Shown here: positions 1-5,439 of the stretch, piece by piece
Position numbering within the stretch: position 1 is the stretch's first letter
Layout: the number at the start of each line of letters is the position of its first letter
NCBI GenBank assembly: GCA_021772165.1
Contig: JAJFMM010000114.1
Span: 1-7,865, forward strand
DNA: 7,865 nucleotides
Direction: 5' to 3'
Source: Chlamydiota bacterium
GTDB taxonomy: Bacteria; Chlamydiota; Chlamydiia; Chlamydiales; SM23-39
Program-made: the position numbers and the translations under genes
The notes under the pieces: generated by a model
Seen by the model: only the letters and a program-made list of their open reading frames with translations
What the model was told of the DNA's origin: nothing
Databases searched by the model: none

Positions 1-536
1 CTGAGTTCCATATAGTTTCTCGCGACCTCTGCCAGGGTGGTGATCAGAAGATCGTTTTTCTCTTCGATGGTGCTGCCGATGTACGCATCGGCTAATTCGA
101 CTGTGCGCCGTATCTTGCCAAAGAGATCGATTTCCCAAGAGGCGTCGAAAAGAGCGTTGAAGATGCTCAGGGTTTTTGGTATCGCGGTCGTGTTGATGAG
201 GTTTTTACTGAGATCTACTCTAAAGGCGCTCAGATCGGCGTTGATGTGTGGGAAAAGCTTAGAGGCTGACACTTCTCGAAGAGCTCTTGCCTGGCAGATC
301 GCAGCTTCAGCACTTAAGATCTCTTTGTTGCAGCACGTGGCAGCTTCGATGTATTTGTCGAGCAGCGGATCATCAAAGACTTTCCACCAGGCTGATTGTG
401 GCGTGTTGTCGTTGTAAGGTTCATGCTCTTCTGTTTTCATCCACTCGTCGCCAACGGTATTTTCAGGCTGCTGGTAGTTCGGGCCTACTTTGCAGCCAGT
501 TATGGCGAGAAGAAAGCAGATGGTGAGGCGTTTCAT
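1..536 (-). CDS. Outer-membrane efflux lipoprotein, NodT/OprM type (TolC superfamily), N-terminal 178 residues, cut by the window edge
   Basis: Outer-membrane duct of a tripartite exporter. The reading frame starts at the ATG at 534-536 and stays open to position 1, so the C-terminal part is missing. Residues 1-14 are a lipoprotein signal peptide ending in the lipobox ITGC, with Cys15 as the likely lipidated residue. It is followed by KVGPNYQQP, the family hallmark right after the cysteine. Further family marks are AWWKVFDDPLLDKYIEAA (49-66), LFPHINADL (94-102) and WEIDLFGKIRR (134-144). Full-length relatives are usually about 450-500 residues, so roughly a third is visible. The start overlaps the upstream permease stop as ATGA, with AAGAGG five bases upstream, so translation should be coupled. 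As last gene of the exporter operon it is the natural partner of the HlyD-type adaptor. Family assignment is firm; cargo is unknown. Confidence 0.93.
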   Translation of the reverse strand, partial: MKRLTICFLLAITGCKVGPNYQQPENTVGDEWMKTEEHEPYNDNTPQSAWWKVFDDPLLDKYIEAATCCNKEILSAEAAICQARALREVSASKLFPHINADLSAFRVDLSKNLINTTAIPKTLSIFNALFDASWEIDLFGKIRRTVELADAYIGSTIEEKNDLLITTLAEVARNYMEL

Positions 537-547
537 CCGAGCCTCTT
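533..547 (-). promoter_or_regulatory. Translational-coupling module between the second permease and the outer-membrane channel
   Basis: AAGAGGCTCGGATGA has the same build as the module at 1642-1656: ribosome site, five-base spacer and ATGA overlap. In the upstream frame it encodes KRLG followed by stop. It differs from the other module at two of 15 bases. Confidence 0.8.
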
Positions 548-1645
548 ACGAAAAAATTGTCCGGCTCCGATGAGCGTGCAAAAGGCAATGACGATCATCG
601 GCCACAGCTGCTGGAAGACAATGGAGGCGGGCATCTGCTTGAGAAAGATCCCCTTGGAAATCACGAGCATGTAGCGCAGCGGCATGAGATAGGTAATCGG
701 CTGCATCCAGGTGGGCATATTTTCGATCGGGGTCGCAAAACCTGCGAGCATGACAGAGGGAACCATGAAGACAAAAGTGCCTAAGATCGCTTGCTGCTGC
801 GTCGAACAGAGAGAAGAGATAAAGAGACCGATCCCGCTGATCGCGCTGACAAAGACAAACAGGCTGAAATAGTAGAGAAAAAAGGAGCCCGTAAACGGAA
901 CGCCAAAGAGAAACACGCCAACGACAACAATAATAGAGCCCTCGGCGAGTCCAATAAGAATACCCGGAATGATTTTCCCCAGCAGGATCTCGATGGGTAG
1001 CAGGGGAGAGACGAGGAGCTGATCGAACGTGCCGAGTTCCCTTTCTCGAGCGACAGAGATGGCGGTGACAAGCAAGCAAGTGAGCATCGAGAGGATCGCC
1101 ACAAGGCTCGGTACGTTGTACCAGTAGTAGAGGATATTCGGGTTGTACCAGTTTCTCGGAGCGAGCTTTGAGCTCTGGAGTTTTATTCCACTGAGACTCT
1201 CATCATAATCTTGCTCAAATTGCTCGATGATGCGAGAGGCGTAGCCGGCGACGATCTGCGTCGCGTTTGATTTTCTGCCATCTAAGATGAGCTGGACAGG
1301 GGCTCGCTTATTGGAATCTAGACGTCTAGAAAAGGTCTCGTCGATGGAAAGCACCATGACGCCATCTTGGCGATCGATGTAGGGTTTCATTGAATCGACA
1401 GAGGGCAGGTGGGTGATGTGCTCAAAGGTAGGCGAGCCGCGGAAGCGCTCAACCAGCTCATACCCTTTTTCTCCATTATCGCGATTGAGGATGCCAATCG
1501 ATACGTGCTTCACATCGAGCGTGGCTGCAAAGGTGAAAATACAGAGCTGGATCACAGGTGGCAGCAGAATCGAGACGCGGCTTTTCGGATCGCGCCAAAC
1601 AGCGATGAGCTCCTTGAGAATCAGCGAATAGATACGGTAGATCAT
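533..1645 (-). CDS. ABC-2 type transporter permease, second of two (YbhR-like)
   Basis: Inner-membrane subunit of the exporter, 370 residues, close to the usual 370-380 for YbhR/YhhJ-type permeases. The layout is typical of the ABC-2 family: a short cytoplasmic N-terminus, TM1 near 24-44, a large periplasmic domain to about 177, then five hydrophobic segments near 178-198, 222-246, 256-280, 286-306 and 344-364. The cytoplasmic coupling motif ARERELGTFDQLLVSPL is at 199-215, just after the second hydrophobic segment. The conserved PLRY follows at 322-325. It starts with an ATG that overlaps the stop of the first permease (ATGA), with AAGAGG five bases upstream. It probably pairs with that permease as a heterodimer driven by the fused ATPase. 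The YbhR label rests on gene order and length; orthology was not tested. Confidence 0.93.
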   Translation of the reverse strand: MIYRIYSLILKELIAVWRDPKSRVSILLPPVIQLCIFTFAATLDVKHVSIGILNRDNGEKGYELVERFRGSPTFEHITHLPSVDSMKPYIDRQDGVMVLSIDETFSRRLDSNKRAPVQLILDGRKSNATQIVAGYASRIIEQFEQDYDESLSGIKLQSSKLAPRNWYNPNILYYWYNVPSLVAILSMLTCLLVTAISVARERELGTFDQLLVSPLLPIEILLGKIIPGILIGLAEGSIIVVVGVFLFGVPFTGSFFLYYFSLFVFVSAISGIGLFISSLCSTQQQAILGTFVFMVPSVMLAGFATPIENMPTWMQPITYLMPLRYMLVISKGIFLKQMPASIVFQQLWPMIVIAFCTLIGAGQFFRKRLG

Positions 1646-1656
1646 TCAAGCCTCTT
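1642..1656 (-). promoter_or_regulatory. Translational-coupling module between the two permeases
   Basis: AAGAGGCTTGAATGA combines the ribosome site (AAGAGG), a five-base spacer and the overlapping stop and start (ATGA). In the upstream frame it encodes the permease C-terminus KRLE followed by stop. It is almost identical to the module at 533-547. Confidence 0.8.
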
Positions 1657-2769
1657 CACGGTTTTTCGCGCGGTGTAAAAAAAGAGCACAAGGCCCATTC
1701 CTATCATCGGAAGCAGGTTAATTAAGATTAATTTCCAGACGTTTCCAACAAGAAAGAGCGTTTGCAAACATTGCACGAAGTAGCGAGCCGGTAAGATGTA
1801 GGTCAGCCCGCGAATGAAAAAGGGCATGCTACTGATCTCGAAGATGAATCCCGACAGAATATAGGCGGGTAAAAAACCAATAACGATAGCAACTTGCGAG
1901 GCTACAATCTGATTTTTCGAGAGCGTCGAGATCAGAAGGCCCATGCTGAGTGCGCAGATGAGAAAAATAGCGGAGACGAAGGCTAAAAGAAGAATAGAGC
2001 CTCTGAAAGGCACTCCATAAAGGGTCACGGAGAGAATCACACACATGGCCATCGAACCCATGCCGAGAGCAAAGTAGGAGATGAGCTTGGACAGTATGAT
2101 CTCCACAATAGTCACAGGCGTCGACATGAGCGACTCCATCGTGCCGCGCTCCCACTCCCGCGCGATGACAAGTGCAGTGAGCAGCGTACCGATGAGCGTC
2201 ATGATGATGGCGAGCGAGCCGGGGATGAGGAAAAAACGGCTCTCCAGCTCTTCATTGTACCAATAACGCGTTTGGATATCGATGCCCGGCGGAGTTGCTC
2301 CGCCACTCTTGATATGCTCTTGCGTCAGCCATTTTCCATAGGCTCCCATGACATAGTTCTGCACGAAGTTGGCTGTATTCGGCTCGCTACCATCGGCGAT
2401 CACCTGGATCGGGGCTCGGGTGTCGGGGCGCTCGAGAAAGGCGGAGAAGTAGGAAGGGACAACGACAATCCCGCGAATGGAGCCTTTGACGAGATCTCTT
2501 TGCAGATCTCTCTCATGGCGTGCGATGGTGACATCAAAGTAGCGTGAATTAGTGATCGACTCGGCAAAACTCTGAGCTGCAGGCGTCGTATCTTGCAGCA
2601 CAAGGCCGATACGCAGATGATTCAGGTCGAGAGAGACGCCATAGCCATAGAGAAAGAGCAGAATGAGAGGGAGCACCAAGCAGATCAAGATACTGCTCGG
2701 ATCGCGAATGATCTGAAACCCTTCCTTGCGAATAAGGGCGGTTAAGCGTCTAGGGCTGATTTTGAGCAT
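1642..2769 (-). CDS. ABC-2 type transporter permease, first of two (YbhS-like)
   Basis: Inner-membrane subunit of the exporter, 375 residues from the ATG at 2767-2769. I prefer this start to the in-frame TTG at 2779-2781, because GAGGAG lies four bases before the ATG and the TTG overlaps that same ribosome site. TM1 is near residues 26-44, a periplasmic domain runs to about 177, and five further hydrophobic segments follow near 181-203, 225-248, 260-283, 293-313 and 345-367. The coupling motif AREWERGTMESLMSTPV (203-219) matches the EREWERGT pattern of this family, and PARYF is at 327-331. The start overlaps the end of the ATPase gene by 20 bases and the stop overlaps the next permease by four. 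The two permeases share architecture but are clearly diverged, which fits a heterodimer. The cargo is unknown. Confidence 0.93.
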   Translation of the reverse strand: MLKISPRRLTALIRKEGFQIIRDPSSILICLVLPLILLFLYGYGVSLDLNHLRIGLVLQDTTPAAQSFAESITNSRYFDVTIARHERDLQRDLVKGSIRGIVVVPSYFSAFLERPDTRAPIQVIADGSEPNTANFVQNYVMGAYGKWLTQEHIKSGGATPPGIDIQTRYWYNEELESRFFLIPGSLAIIMTLIGTLLTALVIAREWERGTMESLMSTPVTIVEIILSKLISYFALGMGSMAMCVILSVTLYGVPFRGSILLLAFVSAIFLICALSMGLLISTLSKNQIVASQVAIVIGFLPAYILSGFIFEISSMPFFIRGLTYILPARYFVQCLQTLFLVGNVWKLILINLLPMIGMGLVLFFYTARKTVKRLE

Positions 2770-4465
2770 CGCACTCCTCAATCAGTTGGATAAAAGCGTC
2801 TTCAAGCGTGGGGTCTTGATTCTCTTCGCTCTTTGCGGCCTCGCGCAAGGCATCGGGCGTATCGAGCCGGACGATCTTGCCGCGGTAGATTAGAGCGATC
2901 CGATCGCAATACTGCGCTTCGTCCATGAAGTGAGTCGAAATCAGCACAGTAACGCCTTTTTCAACAAGACCATTGATGTGATTCCAAAATTCGCGGCGGA
3001 CGCGGGGATCGACACCGGAAGTGGGCTCGTCGAGAAAGAGTACAGGTGGATGGTGCATGGTCGCGCACGCAAGAGAGAGGCGCTGCTTGAAACCTAGCGG
3101 CAGCGATCCGGCGGAAGTATCGAGATAGGGCTCGAGGGCAAACGTCTGCACCATTTCATCGATCGCACTTTTCTGCTGCTTATGTCTTAGGTTGTAGATC
3201 CCCGAAAAGAATTCGAGATTTTGCCGCACGCTGAGCAGTCCGTAGAGGGAAAATTTCTGTGCCATGTAGCCGATCTGCGCCCTTGCCTGAGCCGGCGTTT
3301 CCTGCACATTGAGATGGTTGACCAGAGCTTGGCCTGCTGTGGGGTGTGACAGACCGCAGAGCATCTTGAACGTTGTCGACTTGCCCGCGCCGTTGGGACC
3401 CAAAAGTCCGAAGATCTCGCCATGCTTTACGGAAAAAGAGATGTTATCGACAGCGGTAAAGGAGCCATACCGTTTGGTGAGCTCATGCGCTACAACAGGA
3501 GGATGATCATTTTCCGGACAAAGTGGTGTTTTATCGGCCAGAGCCGATTCGCCGCCTGGGCCGCCGCCGAGAAGCTCAATGAATGCATCTTCAAAGCGAG
3601 GCGCTGTGGGCTCGAGAGGCAGATCGCTGTTTTCTATCGTCGTAGGCTCATTGGCTTTGAAAACAAGGCGAACATCATTTCCCTGCAGAGCGCCATCGGT
3701 GACGTTGCTGCAGCGCAGCGCAGCTCTCAGGAATTTACGGCGCTCTCCATCAGCAGCAACTGCTTTGAAGACCCTTCCCTCGACCTGTTTTGTCAGACCG
3801 TCCGGTGTACCCGTGTAGACGAGCTTGCCCTTGTCGAGCAGAAGAACCGAGTGGCAGCGCTCTGCCTCATCGAGATACGCGGTGCTCCAGAGAATCGAAA
3901 CATCTTGTTTTAGCAGATCGTCGATCATTTTCCAGAGCTCGCGCCTTGAGAAGGGATCGACTCCAACACTTGGTTCATCGAGAATCAGCAGCGCCGGCTT
4001 GGTGATCATGGTGCAAGCCAACCCCAGTTTTTGCTTCATGCCGCCCGAGAGTGCACCGGCGAGTCTCTGTGTGAAAGGCTTGAGACCTGTAAAGGAGAGC
4101 AGCCGCTCAAACGTCTCTTTTTTTTTCTCTCCTGAGCAGTCGCGCAGATCCGCATAGAGATCGAGATTCTGCTGAACGGTGAGATCTTCGTAGAGACCAA
4201 ACTTTTGCGGCATGTATCCTGTATTGAGATGGACCGATTCTGGATCTTGGACCGTATCTTTGCCTTGAATGGAGATGGAGCCGGATGTGGGGAGAAGTAG
4301 AGCTGCAATGAGGCGGATCAGCGTTGTTTTACCCGCGCCATCAGGGCCCACCAGACCTACAATCTGCCCTTTAGGAATGTCCGCTGCGATATTTTCCAGG
4401 ACAAGAGGCATCTTAGGACCAAAGCGCTTGGAGAGATTCTGGATAGAGACCAGCGTTTCAGTCAT
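2750..4465 (-). CDS. Double-cassette ABC transporter ATP-binding protein (YbhF-like)
   Basis: Cytoplasmic motor of the exporter, 571 residues, near the length of E. coli YbhF (about 578), with two nucleotide-binding domains fused in tandem. NBD1 has Walker A GPDGAGKT (40-47), Q-loop Gln87, signature LSGGM (139-143) and Walker B LLILDE (159-164). NBD2 has Walker A GPNGAGKST (356-364), Q-loop Gln403, signature position LPLGF (455-459), Walker B VLFLDE (475-480) and switch His512 in STHFMDEA. NBD1 has Ala196 where the switch histidine should be (WSTAYLDEAE), and the NBD2 signature has lost its second residue and first glycine. The two sites are therefore not equal. A linker of roughly 90 residues (about 230-320) separates the cassettes. 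There is no transmembrane segment, which sets it apart from the larger ATPase-permease fusion RbbA. The start overlaps the adaptor stop by eight bases, with only a weak ribosome site, so translation is probably coupled. Confidence 0.95.
   Translation of the reverse strand: MTETLVSIQNLSKRFGPKMPLVLENIAADIPKGQIVGLVGPDGAGKTTLIRLIAALLLPTSGSISIQGKDTVQDPESVHLNTGYMPQKFGLYEDLTVQQNLDLYADLRDCSGEKKKETFERLLSFTGLKPFTQRLAGALSGGMKQKLGLACTMITKPALLILDEPSVGVDPFSRRELWKMIDDLLKQDVSILWSTAYLDEAERCHSVLLLDKGKLVYTGTPDGLTKQVEGRVFKAVAADGERRKFLRAALRCSNVTDGALQGNDVRLVFKANEPTTIENSDLPLEPTAPRFEDAFIELLGGGPGGESALADKTPLCPENDHPPVVAHELTKRYGSFTAVDNISFSVKHGEIFGLLGPNGAGKSTTFKMLCGLSHPTAGQALVNHLNVQETPAQARAQIGYMAQKFSLYGLLSVRQNLEFFSGIYNLRHKQQKSAIDEMVQTFALEPYLDTSAGSLPLGFKQRLSLACATMHHPPVLFLDEPTSGVDPRVRREFWNHINGLVEKGVTVLISTHFMDEAQYCDRIALIYRGKIVRLDTPDALREAAKSEENQDPTLEDAFIQLIEECDAQNQP
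2774..2779 (-). promoter_or_regulatory. Ribosome binding site that fixes the start of the first permease
   Basis: GAGGAG, read on the minus strand, ends four bases before the ATG at 2767-2769. It lies inside the final codons of the ATPase gene. The in-frame TTG at 2779-2781 overlaps it, so the ATG is the better start. Confidence 0.75.
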
Positions 4466-5300
4466 CAGTGACTCGAGTCTTAAGTTTTACAGTGACAGGC
4501 ATGCCCTGCTTGAGCCCCTGATCGGGGTTCTCTGCATAGATCCGCAACCGATAGACCAGATCGGTGCGCAACTTTGTTGTCTCGACTGTTTTAGGGGTAA
4601 ATTCTGCAACAGGCGAAATGAATCCAACCTTGCCGAAATAGACAGTTCCCCCTTTTGTATCGGTGTAAACTTTTGCATCCATTCCATAATCGACTCTGCC
4701 GAGATCGGGTTCTGCAACATAGGCGCGGATCCAGACCGGCGAGCTCAAAGAGAGCGTATAGACCGGATCGGCTTCTCTGACGACCGTACCCGGTTCGCGA
4801 ATGCGCGTCAGCAAGATGCCATCGTTCGGAGCGTAGGCAAATGTGTAGGAGAAGTTGTCTTTGGCAATCTGTAGAGCCGCCACAGCAGACAAGAATTGCC
4901 CCTGAAGGGAATCGCGATTGGCCTTTGCATTGTCGAGATCTTCTTGCGAAACGCCACCGATATCGATCAGCTCTTTGCGTCTTTTTAGCAAAATTTCCGC
5001 ATTATTCAAGTTGGCCTGAATCGATTCGAGATGCGCTTGAGCTTCCTGTACGTGCTCATCGTAGGGAGTTTTAATGAGCGTTGCCATCAGAGCGCCTTTC
5101 GGCACGAAATCGCCCTCTTCGAAGAAAAGTTGGTTCACCTGTCCGGAAACGCGAAAGCTGATATCGACCTCACGAACATCGACATTTCCATACAGAACGA
5201 TCTCACCTCTTCCCACGCCGTTGCGAAACATCAGAACAAATCCGATGACGATCAGGACGACGAGCGCACATAAAATTGCTATTGGAAAAAATCTCTTCAT
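4458..5300 (-). CDS. HlyD/YbhG-type membrane-fusion (periplasmic adaptor) protein
   Basis: Periplasmic adaptor linking the inner-membrane ABC exporter to the outer-membrane channel, 280 residues. Residues 5-25 form one uncleaved membrane anchor; there is no lipobox. Next come the first half of a lipoyl/biotinyl-like domain (about 33-75, with ISFRVSGQVNQLFFEEGD and VPKGALMATL), an alpha-helical hairpin (about 78-148), and the second lipoyl half (APNDGILLTRIREPGTVV, 157-174). A beta-barrel domain follows to the end, including the conserved TPKTVETTKLRTDLVYRLRI (235-254). E. coli YbhG is longer (about 330 residues), and the difference seems to lie mainly in the shorter hairpin. It is the first gene of the operon. 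The ATG at 5298-5300 is the only sensible start, because an in-frame stop lies shortly upstream. The ribosome site is poor: GAGAAG is 14 bases from the ATG. Confidence 0.94.
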   Translation of the reverse strand: MKRFFPIAILCALVVLIVIGFVLMFRNGVGRGEIVLYGNVDVREVDISFRVSGQVNQLFFEEGDFVPKGALMATLIKTPYDEHVQEAQAHLESIQANLNNAEILLKRRKELIDIGGVSQEDLDNAKANRDSLQGQFLSAVAALQIAKDNFSYTFAYAPNDGILLTRIREPGTVVREADPVYTLSLSSPVWIRAYVAEPDLGRVDYGMDAKVYTDTKGGTVYFGKVGFISPVAEFTPKTVETTKLRTDLVYRLRIYAENPDQGLKQGMPVTVKLKTRVTDD

Positions 5301-5308
5301 TAAATTGG

Positions 5309-5345
5309 TACATACTTCTCTTGGAGAAATGTTTCAATTTTAATA
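5309..5345 (-). promoter_or_regulatory. Candidate promoter region of the exporter operon
   Basis: On the minus strand, TTGAAA (5332-5337) and TATGTA (5309-5314) are 17 bases apart, which resembles a housekeeping sigma promoter. If used, transcription would begin about two bases before the adaptor ATG and give a nearly leaderless message. An alternative -10 element, TATTAA (5340-5345), would allow a leader of about 30 bases, but its -35 region is poor and falls inside the 17-base palindrome. The sequence alone cannot choose between them. Confidence 0.35.
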
Positions 5346-5357
5346 GTGAACTTTTTT

Positions 5358-5374
5358 GTTATCGACTCGATAAC
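5358..5374. promoter_or_regulatory. Perfect 17-base palindrome, candidate operator
   Basis: GTTATCGA-C-TCGATAAC has eight-base arms that match perfectly around a single central base. It lies 57 bases upstream of the adaptor start and 63 bases upstream of the first ATG of the AsmA-like gene. Its size and symmetry are typical of sites for dimeric repressors such as the TetR family. The E. coli ybhGFSR genes are controlled by the TetR-type protein CecR (YbiH), so such a site would fit, but no regulator gene is present in the window. It is not a terminator: no T-run directly follows it on either strand. Confidence 0.6.
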
Positions 5375-5387
5375 GCTCTCAATTTTT

Positions 5388-5399
5388 CGCAAAATTGCG
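5388..5399. promoter_or_regulatory. Second small inverted repeat, possible regulatory half-site pair
   Basis: CGCAA-AA-TTGCG has perfect five-base arms around two central bases. It sits about 27 bases, centre to centre, from the 17-base palindrome, on the side of the AsmA-like gene. It is short enough to arise by chance, so this is only a possibility. Confidence 0.25.
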
Positions 5400-5409
5400 T
5401 CCAAAGGTA

Positions 5410-5439
5410 TTGGAGTTTTACGCGCGCTCTCACTACAAT
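5410..5439 (+). promoter_or_regulatory. Weak candidate promoter of the AsmA-like gene
   Basis: TACAAT (5434-5439) is a good -10 match, and TTGGAG (5410-5415) lies 18 bases upstream as a poor -35. The -10 overlaps the first candidate ATG at 5438. If this promoter is real, the start at 5447 would be used on a leaderless message. It may equally be chance. Confidence 0.22.

Larger units (their letters stand above)
5301..5437. other. Divergent intergenic region between the exporter operon and the AsmA-like gene
   Basis: These 137 bases are the only real gap in the window. They are more A+T-rich than the flanking genes and must hold the promoters for both directions. I see two inverted repeats and weak promoter-like hexamers, listed separately. 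No small gene or structured RNA is supported here. Confidence 0.85.

Noticed and set aside
37..674. Plus-strand open frames at the left edge
   Set aside because: They are antisense to the outer-membrane channel and the second permease, both with clear family motifs.
2770..2781. TTG at 2779-2781 as start of the first permease (four extra residues)
   Set aside because: The TTG overlaps the GAGGAG ribosome site that serves the ATG at 2767-2769.
3422..3913. Plus-strand open frame of 163 codons opposite the ATPase
   Set aside because: It lies wholly inside the ATPase gene, whose Walker and signature motifs are intact on the other strand. The translated sequence has no recognisable domain.
4269..4874. 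Plus-strand open frame of 201 codons across the ATPase/adaptor junction
   Set aside because: It is antisense to two well-supported genes, and its composition is what reverse-complemented coding sequence would give.
5264..5311. Short out-of-frame reading frame starting at an ATG about 10 bases before the adaptor start
   Set aside because: GAGAAG lies only one base before that ATG, the frame is short and it overlaps the adaptor gene. I see no sign that it is a leader peptide.
5358..5374. Palindrome read as an intrinsic terminator
   Set aside because: The stem is A+T-rich and short, no T-run follows it directly on either strand, and the flanking genes are divergent so no transcript should end here.
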